Assembly: GCA_020638195.1 (NCBI GenBank)
Contig: JACKJC010000001.1
Span: forward strand, 175,001-239,000
Direction of reading: 5' to 3'
DNA from: Methylobacteriaceae bacterium
GTDB taxonomy: Bacteria > Pseudomonadota > Alphaproteobacteria > Rhizobiales > Beijerinckiaceae
DNA length: 64,000 bases
Shown here piece by piece: positions 8,780 through 16,893 of this stretch. A program made the translations under genes and the position numbers. The notes under the pieces are model-generated. The model made no database searches. It saw only the letters and a program-made list of their open reading frames with translations, and had not been told where the DNA came from. The first letter of the stretch is position 1. The number at the start of each line of letters is the position of its first letter.

Positions 8780-10034
8780 ATTTGCGCGCCGCGCGGAACA
8801 TGGCCCGCACATTTTCGACCGGCGTTTCGTCCGGCAAGCCGAAGGCGGCGTCGAGGATGATGCGCCCGCCATTGTTCCAGACGTTGTCGACGATATATTT
8901 CACCGCCGCGTCGACATCCTCGGGCGTGCCCGTCGTCAAGGTCGAGGGCGACACATTTCCGCGCAGCGCGACCGTATCGCCCAGCACCTCGCGCGCCCTT
9001 ACGATATCGGCGCGCTCGAACCAGTAGATCGCCTTGCCCTTGGGAATGTCCTGGATGATCTCCAGCCGCTTGGTGCAGTCGGATTCCCACATCGGCATCG
9101 GGATCAGATCCTCGGCGATGAGATCGAGCATCATCTGCCGGAAGGACGGCCACCAGTAGGTCTTGAACTGGTCCTGCGACATGAAGGCGTCCGGCGCCCA
9201 GTGCAGCGGGATGAAGACGATCGGATTGCCGGCGGCCTTGGCGGCGGGCACGACCTGCTTGACCAGCAACCGGCGCATCTTGTCGCAGGCTTCGAGCAGC
9301 TTGTCGCCGCGCCGGCGCATGTCGGTGAGAATGCCGCGCGCGCCGCGGAAATAGTCGCCGAGCACGTCGAACGGCGCGCCCGATGTCGCGATATTGCCCA
9401 TGGGATAGCCCAGACCAGCCATCCGCGCGACGAAGCGATTGTTGTGCTCGGCGAGTTCCTGGCTCACCTGGCCGGCCTTCTGCACGCGCGCCCAGGATTC
9501 CTGCAACGCGGGATTCAGGAAGCCGCGCACATTGGCGAACAGGCGGAAGTAAAAGCCGCCGGCGATGTTCGGAAACTCGGAAAAGCCCTCGAACGCGCCC
9601 ATCACGCGCGGCAGATACACGCGAAGGTAATAGCCGGTCGGATCGAACAGGAAGTCGTCATACTCTTCCGGCGGCATATATTCGCGATCGAGATATTGAT
9701 AGGGCTGATTGTCGCCCACGCCCTGTCCCGGCCATTGCACCTGCTTGTAGCCGGTGGCGTCCAGCGTCGGCCCCATGGCCGTCTGCAGCACGAGCGGGCT
9801 CACCGTATCAGGATCGAGTTCGAGCACGGCGCGCTCGGCGATTTCAGCCGTGCCGTCGAGGTCGTACATCAATTGCTTGTAGGAAACGCCGGCATATTTC
9901 GCGAGCCAGAAGGTGCCGAACAGCGTGGCGGGCATGCGGTCGGGCTGGCGCAGCGCGACGCAATCCATGATGCGCTGCCAGCGCGCATCGTAGGCGGCCT
10001 TGGCGTTCGCGGGGGCTTCGACGACGGCGCTCAT
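8769..10034 (-). CDS. Uroporphyrinogen decarboxylase-family corrinoid methyltransferase (MT I)
   Basis: A 421-residue URO-D-fold protein. The family includes heme HemE but also the substrate:corrinoid methyltransferases MtaA, MtbA, MtvB and the CmuA domain. It is longer than HemE and lacks the HemE N-terminal PVWxMRQAGR signature; the C-terminal GNVSPSTL and the GGRIILDAAFGLPDETP region are typical of the methyltransferase branch. The usual H-x-C zinc motif is not obvious: LHWAPD and ESDCTK occupy that region. Its ATG overlaps the stop of the corrinoid protein gene (ATGA), so the two are translationally coupled, which strongly supports partnership. It should demethylate the primary substrate; that substrate is not known. 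Confidence 0.82.
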   Translation of the reverse strand: MSAVVEAPANAKAAYDARWQRIMDCVALRQPDRMPATLFGTFWLAKYAGVSYKQLMYDLDGTAEIAERAVLELDPDTVSPLVLQTAMGPTLDATGYKQVQWPGQGVGDNQPYQYLDREYMPPEEYDDFLFDPTGYYLRVYLPRVMGAFEGFSEFPNIAGGFYFRLFANVRGFLNPALQESWARVQKAGQVSQELAEHNNRFVARMAGLGYPMGNIATSGAPFDVLGDYFRGARGILTDMRRRGDKLLEACDKMRRLLVKQVVPAAKAAGNPIVFIPLHWAPDAFMSQDQFKTYWWPSFRQMMLDLIAEDLIPMPMWESDCTKRLEIIQDIPKGKAIYWFERADIVRAREVLGDTVALRGNVSPSTLTTGTPEDVDAAVKYIVDNVWNNGGRIILDAAFGLPDETPVENVRAMFRAARKYAG

Positions 10035-10693
10035 GCATTCACTCCCATCCAGCCCTTGCACAGCGAAACCGCTTCGACGGCGTTGACGCCGAAGGCGTCG
10101 GCGCCGGTATAGGCGCGCACGGTCTCGTCGATCTGGCCGCCGCCGATCATGATCTTCAGGTCGCTGCGCAGCCCCGCCTTGTCGATCGTGGCGATCGTCT
10201 CCTTCATGGAGTCGAAGGCAAGCGTGAGAAAGCCGGAGAGGCCGACGACATCGGGCTTGAACGCCTCGATCTCAGAGACGAAGGTCGCCGCCGGCACGTC
10301 GATGCCGATGTCCTTCACCTCGAAGCCGTTGATGTCGAGCATGAAGCTGACGATGTTCTTGCCGATATCGTGCAGGTCGCCATGCACCGTGCCGATCAGC
10401 ACCTTGCCGAGCTTGCGCGGCTCTTCGCCCGGCGCGTTCTTGATCAGCGGCTTGGCGATGGCGCCGATCGTGTCGAGCATTTCGCCGGCCAGAACGAGTT
10501 CGGGCAGAAAATATTCGCCATCCTCGAACTTCTTGCCGACGATATCCATGGCGGCGCGACAGAGTTCGAGCACACGCATCGGATCGGCGCCCTCTTCGAG
10601 CAGCATCTTCTTGGCGAGATCGATGCCCTCGTCCTCTTCCATCTCGGCCAGATGGCCGACGAGGCGGGCTTCCTGTTCCGTCATTTCGCTCAT
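10031..10693 (-). CDS. Corrinoid (B12-binding) methyl carrier protein
   Basis: A 220-residue two-domain carrier. Residues ~1-90 form the helical cap domain of MtaC/MtvC/MetH carriers (with GADPMRVLELC and YFLPELVLAGEML), and ~90-220 form the Rossmann-like B12 domain. The lower-ligand motif GTVHGDLHDIGKNIV contains D-x-H-x-x-G, followed by GLSGFLTLAF and IGGGQI, the other two cobalamin-contact loops. It carries the methyl group on cobalt between the URO-D-like enzyme and the pterin-binding enzyme. A GGAGGAG ribosome site precedes it, and its stop overlaps the start of its methyltransferase partner. It is separate from both transferases, as in acetogen O-demethylases, rather than fused as in CmuA or MetH. 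Confidence 0.94.
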   Translation of the reverse strand: MSEMTEQEARLVGHLAEMEEDEGIDLAKKMLLEEGADPMRVLELCRAAMDIVGKKFEDGEYFLPELVLAGEMLDTIGAIAKPLIKNAPGEEPRKLGKVLIGTVHGDLHDIGKNIVSFMLDINGFEVKDIGIDVPAATFVSEIEAFKPDVVGLSGFLTLAFDSMKETIATIDKAGLRSDLKIMIGGGQIDETVRAYTGADAFGVNAVEAVSLCKGWMGVNA

Positions 10694-10736
10694 CAACTCC
10701 TCCCAACACGTTTTCTTGACAGGCGTCGCGCGTGGC

Positions 10737-12116
10737 TCACGCGCGCACGCCCGATCGAACGATCGCTTCCGCCAGCGTCGCCTCGTTGCGGTGTCCCATC
10801 AGATGGACGCCGGCGACGCCTTCGATCTCTCTCAGCTTGCGGATCGTTTCCTCCAGCACCGCCACCCCCTCGGCCCGCTGATCGTCGGCTTGCGCGATGC
10901 GAGCGAGGACGGAGTCCGGGATGCGCACGCCTGGAACATGATGCGCCATCCAGCGCAGCGCCTTGACGCTGGACAAAGTTCCGACGCCCACGATCATGCG
11001 CGCGCGATCATGCAGGCCGCGCGCACGCACGACGTCCATGAAGCGATGAAACAGATCGAGATCGAAACAGAACTGTGTCTGGATGAACTGCGCCCCCGCA
11101 TCGATCTTCATTTCGAGATTGTCGATCCGATCATCGAAAGGCGGCGCGAAGGGATTGGCGGTCGCGCCGATGAACAGATCCGGCGGCGTCTCCAGCTTGC
11201 GGCCCGAGGCGAACTCGCCCTTGTCGCGCATGTCGCGGGCGATACGAAGCAGGTTGACCGCATCGAGATCGAATACGGGCTTGGCCTGCGGGTGGTCGCC
11301 CTGGCTGACGTCGTCGCCAGTCAGGCACAATATGTTTCGCACGCCGAGCGCCGCGGCCCCGAGAATGTCGCCCTGCACGGCGATGCGATTGCGATCGCGG
11401 CAGGCGATCTGGCAGACGGGCGTGTGGCCGTGCGCGGCGAGAATGGCCGCCGCCGCCGCGCTGGACATGTGGCAATTGCCGCCCGCGCCATCGGTGATGT
11501 TCATGGCGTCGACCAGCCCTGCGAAAATCGCGGCGCGCGCCAGCAGCGCGGCCGGGTCGGCGGAATCGGGCGGTGCGATCTCCACCGTCGTGACAAAGCG
11601 CCCCGAGCGGCAGGCGGCCTCGAAGGCATGAATCGGACGATCGCGCGGCGGCGGCGCGGGCGGCTGGACACGCTCGGGCGCGCCGTCGATCACCTCGATC
11701 CAGGTCGAACGATCGCGGCGTGAAAAATCGATCGGCGGCAGGCTGCCTGTCCGCTCGTCGTGCGGAGAAATCCTGCGCATGCCATCACGCGCCTCGAGCC
11801 AGACGCAGCGCATGGCCGGATCGACCTCGCAACCGCCGTCGGCCCGCACGCCGCCGCACGGGCCATTGCGCATGGACTTGCCGCAATTGGTCGGGCACGC
11901 CATGCCGGTCTTGCGCAACACGCAGGTCCCGCACATCCGGCAGTCGAACATCAACTGCTTCGCACCGCGTTCGAGCGGCGCCAGCATGCGTTCTGTGCCT
12001 TGTTTTCCGATAATTGTCGCCAACGGCCTCAGGAGGGGGGCCAATTGGGCGAAGGCCTCGTAGAGCCTTTCGAGTCCGGCGGCGTGCCTTACGCTCCACT
12101 GCCGGACAGCTTTCAT
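10737..12116 (-). CDS. MetV-MetF fusion: methylenetetrahydrofolate reductase with N-terminal Cys-rich domain
   Basis: A 459-residue protein in two parts. Residues ~50-115 carry about nine cysteines (CRMCGTCVLRKTGMAC and NGPCGG among them), matching the MTHFR C-terminal-type domain known as MetV in acetogens, which binds zinc and helps MetF. Residues ~155-459 are a methylenetetrahydrofolate reductase barrel (VTTVEIAPP at the start, ITDGAGG, FIQTQFCFD, GVGTLSS). Here the MetV-like part is N-terminal, the reverse of the name-giving position. The enzyme would interconvert methyl- and methylene-H4folate, feeding methyl groups taken from the corrinoid pathway into oxidation. Its start overlaps the MarR stop (ATGA). 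It is unlike E. coli MetF, which lacks the Cys domain. Confidence 0.85.
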   Translation of the reverse strand: MKAVRQWSVRHAAGLERLYEAFAQLAPLLRPLATIIGKQGTERMLAPLERGAKQLMFDCRMCGTCVLRKTGMACPTNCGKSMRNGPCGGVRADGGCEVDPAMRCVWLEARDGMRRISPHDERTGSLPPIDFSRRDRSTWIEVIDGAPERVQPPAPPPRDRPIHAFEAACRSGRFVTTVEIAPPDSADPAALLARAAIFAGLVDAMNITDGAGGNCHMSSAAAAAILAAHGHTPVCQIACRDRNRIAVQGDILGAAALGVRNILCLTGDDVSQGDHPQAKPVFDLDAVNLLRIARDMRDKGEFASGRKLETPPDLFIGATANPFAPPFDDRIDNLEMKIDAGAQFIQTQFCFDLDLFHRFMDVVRARGLHDRARMIVGVGTLSSVKALRWMAHHVPGVRIPDSVLARIAQADDQRAEGVAVLEETIRKLREIEGVAGVHLMGHRNEATLAEAIVRSGVRA

Positions 12117-12652
12117 GTCTCGCCGACTTTCGTCAATTGCGAGGCGCGGACGTGGATCTTTTCCAGCAACCGGAGCCCGACGCGGCGCTCCTCGTCACTG
12201 AGGTCGGCCAGCAGGAATTCCTCGCGCTCGCGCGCGACGTCGACAATCCGGTCGTGCAGTTCGAGGCCCTGTTTCGTCAGGGCGATGAACTGCCGCCGGA
12301 AATTATTGTCGTGGAAACGCGTCTCGACCAGCCCGCGTTCCTGCATGAAGGCAAGGCTGCGGCTGATGACCGCCTTGTCGAAGCCGATGACTTCCGAAAT
12401 GCGCCCGGCCGGGATCCACGGCTCGACCGCCAACAAGGCCATGATGCGCCAGTCCGTCACGCCGACGCCGAACCGCTTGCGATAGATGACGGAAGCGCTG
12501 CTCGATATTTTGTTGGCGATCCAGGTGAGATAGGCGACGGCGTAATTCTCGAGGTCGAGCGCCTTGGGCGAACTGCGCGCATCCCCGCCGACCGGCGAAT
12601 TCCGCCGCGCCGGCGTTTCCTTGACGGTTCGTGTCGCACGTTTCGTCCGCAT
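12113..12652 (-). CDS. MarR family transcriptional regulator
   Basis: A 179-residue winged-helix regulator. The core runs from YLTWIANKISSSASVIYRK through the recognition helix region GRISEVIGFDKAVISRSLAFMQERG to the wing and C-terminal helix. MarR proteins are mostly repressors released by small, often aromatic, ligands. The gene lies inside the corrinoid operon, 10 bases after the P450, and overlaps metVF by ATGA, so it is probably autoregulated with the operon. The start at 12652 avoids overlap with the P450 gene; the basic first 30 residues are low complexity. A candidate operator lies upstream of the first operon gene at 15199-15213. Confidence 0.9.
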   Translation of the reverse strand: MRTKRATRTVKETPARRNSPVGGDARSSPKALDLENYAVAYLTWIANKISSSASVIYRKRFGVGVTDWRIMALLAVEPWIPAGRISEVIGFDKAVISRSLAFMQERGLVETRFHDNNFRRQFIALTKQGLELHDRIVDVAREREEFLLADLSDEERRVGLRLLEKIHVRASQLTKVGET

Positions 12653-12662
12653 TCGCCTCGTC

Positions 12663-13874
12663 CTACTGGCGCGTCGCCCGCACCGGCAGCGATGCGAAAG
12701 CGCGCAGGACGTTATTGTACTGCCGCTTCGGTTCGCCGGCGAGTTCGATCGTCGTGGCCTTGCGCGCAAGGGCCGCAAACACCGCCTCGCCCTCCAGCCG
12801 CGCGATCGGCTGGCCGACGCAGCCGTGAATGCCCGTACCGAAGCCCATGTGCCCGACGACCTTGCGCTCGATGTCGAATTCGTCGGCGCGTTCCCAGCGA
12901 CGCGGATCGCGATTGGCCGATTGCATGAAAGCGCAAACCTTCTCGTTCGCGCTAATTTTTACGCCGCCAATCTCGGTTTCCTTGGTTGTCGTGCGGAAAA
13001 AAGCCTGCGCCGGTCCCTCGTAGCGCAGGCTCTCCTCGAAGGCGTTGCGCGCCAACTCCGGCTTTTCCCGCAACTTCTTCCACTGGTCCGGATGGGTGGC
13101 CAGGCACCAGAGCAGATTGCCGAAAGCGTTGCACGTGGTATCGACGCCGGCGGACAGGAAAGAGCGAACCAGCATGCCGGCTTCGTCTTCCGTCAATTCG
13201 CCATTGTCGACGGCGGCGTAGATCATCGCGCCGAGCCCGTCGGGCGTGAGCGCGGCGCGGGCGCAATTGGCCATGATCCACGCGCGCACGGCGTCGGCGT
13301 TGGCCATGGCCGCCTGCGTGAATTCATTCTGTGGTCCGAAGGAATTGAACACCATCGCCCCATAGGGAAGCAGGTTCTCGCGTCCCTTCTCCGGCAGGCC
13401 CAACGCGTCCGGAAAAACCTTGATCGGATAATACTCGGCGAAGTCGGCTACTCCATCGAACTCGCCCAAGTCGAGCATGCGATCGACCAATATTTCAGCC
13501 TCGCGCTCGAACTGCTCGCGCAGTTTGCGCACGATGCCCGGAGTCATCGTGCGCGCGAGAACCGTACGTGTGCGCGTATGCAGCGGCGGGTCCGCTTCCA
13601 GCACGATACTCGGCGGCCGCCATGGCTTTTCCTTGTTGAAATTGGAAAGTCCGACGCCCGCCGCCGACGAGAAGGTCTGCCACTCGCTGAGAACGCGCTG
13701 CACGTCGTCGTGCCGCGCAACAACGTAACACTCGTATTGCGGCGACCACAGCACCGGCCCCGCCTCACGCATGGCCTCGAACCCGGGATAGGGATCGTCC
13801 ATGAAGGCGCGCGTGAAGGGATCGGCGTGCAGGACCGGCGCGGACGCGCGTGTTTCGACCGTGGCGTTCATCAT
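12663..13874 (-). CDS. Cytochrome P450, CYP199A-like
   Basis: A 403-residue soluble bacterial P450. It has the I-helix AGVDTT, the ExxR helix ESLR, and the haem loop FGTGIHGCVG with thiolate Cys352. Segments such as KEKPWRPPS, LEADPP, FFRTTTKE, SANRDPRRW and VGQPIARLEGE match, from memory, the CYP199A enzymes of Rhodopseudomonas palustris, which O-demethylate 4-methoxybenzoate oxidatively using a 2Fe-2S ferredoxin and a reductase. No ferredoxin or reductase gene for it is seen here. It sits between the ligand-binding protein and the MarR gene in the corrinoid operon, which points to a methoxyaromatic acid as a likely substrate of the locus. P450 identity is sure; subfamily is likely. Confidence 0.92.
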   Translation of the reverse strand: MMNATVETRASAPVLHADPFTRAFMDDPYPGFEAMREAGPVLWSPQYECYVVARHDDVQRVLSEWQTFSSAAGVGLSNFNKEKPWRPPSIVLEADPPLHTRTRTVLARTMTPGIVRKLREQFEREAEILVDRMLDLGEFDGVADFAEYYPIKVFPDALGLPEKGRENLLPYGAMVFNSFGPQNEFTQAAMANADAVRAWIMANCARAALTPDGLGAMIYAAVDNGELTEDEAGMLVRSFLSAGVDTTCNAFGNLLWCLATHPDQWKKLREKPELARNAFEESLRYEGPAQAFFRTTTKETEIGGVKISANEKVCAFMQSANRDPRRWERADEFDIERKVVGHMGFGTGIHGCVGQPIARLEGEAVFAALARKATTIELAGEPKRQYNNVLRAFASLPVRATRQ

Positions 13875-13881
13875 CGCCTCC

Positions 13882-15093
13882 TCACTTGACGAGCGGACAG
13901 TCGCTTTCCGACAGCGGGCGGAACGCCTTGTCGCCGGGAATGGTCTTGACCAGCCTGTAATAGTCGTAAGGGTACTTGCTTTCTTCCGGAGTCTTCACCT
14001 GGAACAGATGCATCGCATGCACCGCGCGGCCGTCGGCGCGCACGCTCATGTCGCCGAACAGCGGATCGTGGAACGGCGCCTTCTTCATCTGCGGCACGAC
14101 GACTTTCGCATCGTCGCTGCCCGAGGCAGCCACCGCCTTGAGATAGGCGAGCGTGGCGGAATAGACGCCCGCCTGATTGGCGCTCGGCATCTTGCCGCTC
14201 ATGCGCGCCGCGAAACGCTTGGCGAAGGCGCGCGTCTCGTCGTTCATATCCCAGTAGAAAGCTTCGGTGAGTTGCAGCCCCTGCGCGGTCTTCAGGCCCA
14301 TGGCGTGAACGTCGTTGATGAACATCAAGAAGGCGACGAGGGACTGGCCCTGCGACCGCATTCCGAATTCCGCCGCCTGCTTCATGGAGTTCGCCGTATC
14401 GGGACCGGCATTGGCGAGCGCCACCACCTTGGCCTTGGAGGCCTGCGCCTGTAGCAGGAACGACGAGAAATCGGAGGCGCCGAGCGGATGCTTGCTGGAG
14501 CCCAGAACCTTGCCGCCCTTCGACTGGATATAGGCTGTGGCGTCCGCTTCGATCGAATTGCCGAGCGCATAATTGACCGTGACGAAATACCAGCTGTCGC
14601 CGCCACGCTCGAGCATGGCGCCCGAAGTCGAATGCGAGATCGCCCAGGCGTCCGTCACCCATTGCACGACATTGGGCGAACAGGCCTTGCCGGTGAGCGC
14701 CGACGTCGCGGTGGCGGACGCCAGCATTGTCATCGGGGAACCCCGCACGACCGTGTTGAGCGCCAGCGCGACGCCGGAATTCGGCAGATCGACGATGGCG
14801 TCGACCTTGTCGACGTCGAGCCAGCGGCGAACGACCGCCGTGCCGACATCCGGCTTGTTCTGGTGATCGCCCGAAACGATCTCGACCTTGATGTTCTTGC
14901 CGCCGCCGGCGAAATCCTCGGCCGCCATCTTGGCCGCCTCGACCGAACCCGGGCCATTGTAGTCTTGGAACACGCCGGACGTGTCGTTGAGTACGCCGAC
15001 GCGCACGACGCCATCGGATATTTCGGCGGAAGCGAGGTTTATGGATGCGGCGAGCGCGACCGACGCGACGCCGGCCAGTAGAAACGTCTTCAT
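13882..15093 (-). CDS. ABC-type periplasmic ligand-binding protein (branched-chain amino acid/aromatic type)
   Basis: A 403-residue type I periplasmic binding protein with a clear signal peptide (first ~23 residues, cleavage after NLASA). The LivK-like fold shows VRVGVLNDTSGVFQDYNGPG at the mature N-terminus and the two-lobe pattern that follows. Relatives bind amino acids, amides, urea or aromatic acids such as benzoate and coumarate. No permease or ATPase genes accompany it, so it must work with a transporter encoded elsewhere or act as a sensor. It is the first gene of the operon, eight bases before the P450, and probably binds the substrate that the operon demethylates. Confidence 0.88.
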   Translation of the reverse strand: MKTFLLAGVASVALAASINLASAEISDGVVRVGVLNDTSGVFQDYNGPGSVEAAKMAAEDFAGGGKNIKVEIVSGDHQNKPDVGTAVVRRWLDVDKVDAIVDLPNSGVALALNTVVRGSPMTMLASATATSALTGKACSPNVVQWVTDAWAISHSTSGAMLERGGDSWYFVTVNYALGNSIEADATAYIQSKGGKVLGSSKHPLGASDFSSFLLQAQASKAKVVALANAGPDTANSMKQAAEFGMRSQGQSLVAFLMFINDVHAMGLKTAQGLQLTEAFYWDMNDETRAFAKRFAARMSGKMPSANQAGVYSATLAYLKAVAASGSDDAKVVVPQMKKAPFHDPLFGDMSVRADGRAVHAMHLFQVKTPEESKYPYDYYRLVKTIPGDKAFRPLSESDCPLVK

Positions 15094-15432
15094 GAGTTCT
15101 CCCGTCGAGCTGCTTTGGCTCTCGTATCGATCTCGCCGTTCGAGCGGCGGCCGTTGGATCGCGCCCGATCAGAGGCGATCAATTATAATGTTGCGCACAC
15201 AATATTGCATTGTCAACTCGAAACTCACGGCATGCCTCCCGGCGCGCGGCCGCACAAACAGACCCGGCGCGCAAATTGGCGGATGACAACAAAAACAGGA
15301 TGGGCCGCGTTGAACCGGTCAAGTCATCGAGAGCCGTTAGCGTTTGAACGAACGCCGCTGGGCATGCGACGCGGTGAGAAGCCCGCGCTCACGGCCGCTG
15401 ACAAGGAGAACTGGGCGATCGGCCCCGTGGCG
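15094..15432. other. Intergenic stretch upstream of the corrinoid operon
   Basis: This 339-base gap separates the end of tadD from the start of the corrinoid operon. Bases 15180-15220 are AT-rich against the GC-rich background and hold the promoter- and operator-like elements listed separately. I see no convincing reading frame, no cobalamin riboswitch consensus and no clear terminator for tadD. Confidence 0.5.
15182..15216 (-). promoter_or_regulatory. Candidate operon promoter with embedded inverted repeat
   Basis: On the minus strand there is TTGACA (complement of 15211-15216) and TATAAT (complement of 15182-15187), both perfect consensus hexamers but 23 bases apart, more than the usual 16-18. 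Between and overlapping them lies a perfect inverted repeat ACAAT-N5-ATTGT at 15199-15213, which also contains the palindrome CAATATTG. The size and symmetry fit a MarR-family operator. It is about 90 bases before the first operon gene. Assignment to the operon's own MarR is inference. Confidence 0.4.
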
Positions 15433-15921
15433 CTACCGGCCCAGCAGCCGCAGATTTTGCGCGATCCGCGGATTGCTCGGGTCCTTGGCGCGAGCGGCCG
15501 ACAGATCGCGTCGCGCCCCCTTATAGTCGCCGCGCAGAAGGTGCGAATATCCGCGATTGTTGAGAACCTGGGCGGTCGGCCCGGATATCCGGATCGCTGC
15601 ACCGTAGGCACGATCGGCCAGATCGAAACGGCCGAGCTCGTCATAGGCGGCCGCAAGGCCGATCCATGCTTCAGCGTTCGACGGGCCTGATTCCACGGCA
15701 TTTTTGTATGCGTCGGCCGCGAGTCCGAAATTGCCGGCGGCGAACAGAGACTTCGCACGATCGAGCGACGGAGTCTCGCCGACCGCAGTCGCACGTATGG
15801 GCCGGGCGGCGACTTCCTGCGTCGCCGCGACATCCAGCGGAGCGTGCGCGAGGCTCTCGCAGCCAGCCAGCGGCACGGCGAGGAGAGCAATCAGAAGCGC
15901 GGGGCGTAATGCTTTGGACAT
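15433..15921 (-). CDS. tadD: Tad pilus lipoprotein TadD, TPR protein
   Basis: A 162-residue lipoprotein with signal peptide and lipobox LAGC (Cys21). The rest consists of about three tetratricopeptide repeats, for example AAGNFGLAADAYKNAVESGP and DELGRFDLADRAYGAAIRI. TadD is a pilotin-like outer-membrane lipoprotein needed for assembly of the Tad secretin. It is the last gene of the minus-strand Tad cluster, 12 bases after tadC, the usual position. Confidence 0.88.
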   Translation of the reverse strand: MSKALRPALLIALLAVPLAGCESLAHAPLDVAATQEVAARPIRATAVGETPSLDRAKSLFAAGNFGLAADAYKNAVESGPSNAEAWIGLAAAYDELGRFDLADRAYGAAIRISGPTAQVLNNRGYSHLLRGDYKGARRDLSAARAKDPSNPRIAQNLRLLGR

Positions 15922-15933
15922 TGGAGGACGCCT

Positions 15934-16890
15934 TCAGCCAGAGGCCGTTTTGACAGCCACCGCGACCGGCAGCAGCAAAACGACAAGCAGGACAGGGAAG
16001 ATGAACATCGTCAGGGGGACGACGAGTTTTGTCGGGAGCGCATAGGCCTTTTCCTCGGCGCGCATCAGCCGCTTGTTGCGCATATCGTCGGAAAAGGCGC
16101 GCAAGGAATCGCTGATGCTCGCGCCCAGCTGTTCCGACTGGTTCAGGAGCGTGGCGAAGGACGACGCCTCGTCGATTCCCAGACGCTCCGCCAGGGTTTC
16201 GATCGCCTGCGACAACGATTTTCCGTTGCGTAGTTCAAGCGAGGTCAGTTCGAGGTGGCGGCTGAGGGACGGATAGCCTTCGGCGAGTTCCTCGCCGATT
16301 TTCTGGACGCCCGCCTCCAGGCTGAGTCCGGCCTGCACACAGACGACCATGAGATCCATGACGTCGGGAAAGCCGTTGCGATGTTCTGTCTGAAACCGGT
16401 TGATGCGACGGCTGAGGAGCAGGCCCGGCGCGAGATAGCCGAAGGCGAGACCGCCGACGCCCACGAACAGAGGATCGAGCGCCGGCTTGCCGAGCAACAG
16501 GGCGCCGACATAGAGCGCGCAGCCGACGATGACTGTCGAAACGACACGCAGGGCGATGAAATAGGCGAAAGCCGATTTCGAGAAATAGCCTGCCTGACGC
16601 AGGCGCGCGCGCAGGCTCTTGCTGTTCGTGGGGTCCTGCGCGAACGCGCTCTGGCCGATCGAGGCGACGAGCGCGTCGATCTGCGGCGCGCCTCGCGCGC
16701 TCGCGATCTTGCCGCCGCCCGCGATGCGATCTCGCGGCGTTCCCTTCAGTAGCCGCCGTCGCGCCGCGCGGCGCGAACGTCCCTTGAGATAAATACCGAT
16801 AGCCACGCCCGCGACAGCGATCGTCAGGCCGAGCGCTCGAAGCGCGACGGGCTGCGTCAGATAGGAGAGGATCGAAAGCGCCCAGTCCAT
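15934..16890 (-). CDS. tadC: Tad inner-membrane platform protein TadC
   Basis: A 318-residue type II secretion F-domain protein with several transmembrane segments; an N-terminal one (ALGLTIAVAGVAIGIYL), paired ones mid-protein and one at the C-terminus (LTMFIFPVLLVVLLLPVAVAV). The GLSLEAGVQKIGEELAEGYP segment is the T2SSF signature. TadC forms the inner-membrane platform with TadB and transmits force from the TadA ATPase to assemble Flp pili. Three bases separate it from tadB. Confidence 0.93.
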   Translation of the reverse strand: MDWALSILSYLTQPVALRALGLTIAVAGVAIGIYLKGRSRRAARRRLLKGTPRDRIAGGGKIASARGAPQIDALVASIGQSAFAQDPTNSKSLRARLRQAGYFSKSAFAYFIALRVVSTVIVGCALYVGALLLGKPALDPLFVGVGGLAFGYLAPGLLLSRRINRFQTEHRNGFPDVMDLMVVCVQAGLSLEAGVQKIGEELAEGYPSLSRHLELTSLELRNGKSLSQAIETLAERLGIDEASSFATLLNQSEQLGASISDSLRAFSDDMRNKRLMRAEEKAYALPTKLVVPLTMFIFPVLLVVLLLPVAVAVKTASG

Positions 16891-16893
16891 CCG

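Noticed and set aside
8769..10034. Annotation as uroporphyrinogen decarboxylase HemE for haem synthesis
   Set aside because: HemE N-terminal signature is absent, the protein is longer, and it is coupled to a corrinoid protein gene.
15094..15432. Cobalamin riboswitch before the corrinoid operon
   Set aside because: No B12-box consensus or the expected stem pattern could be found in this gap.
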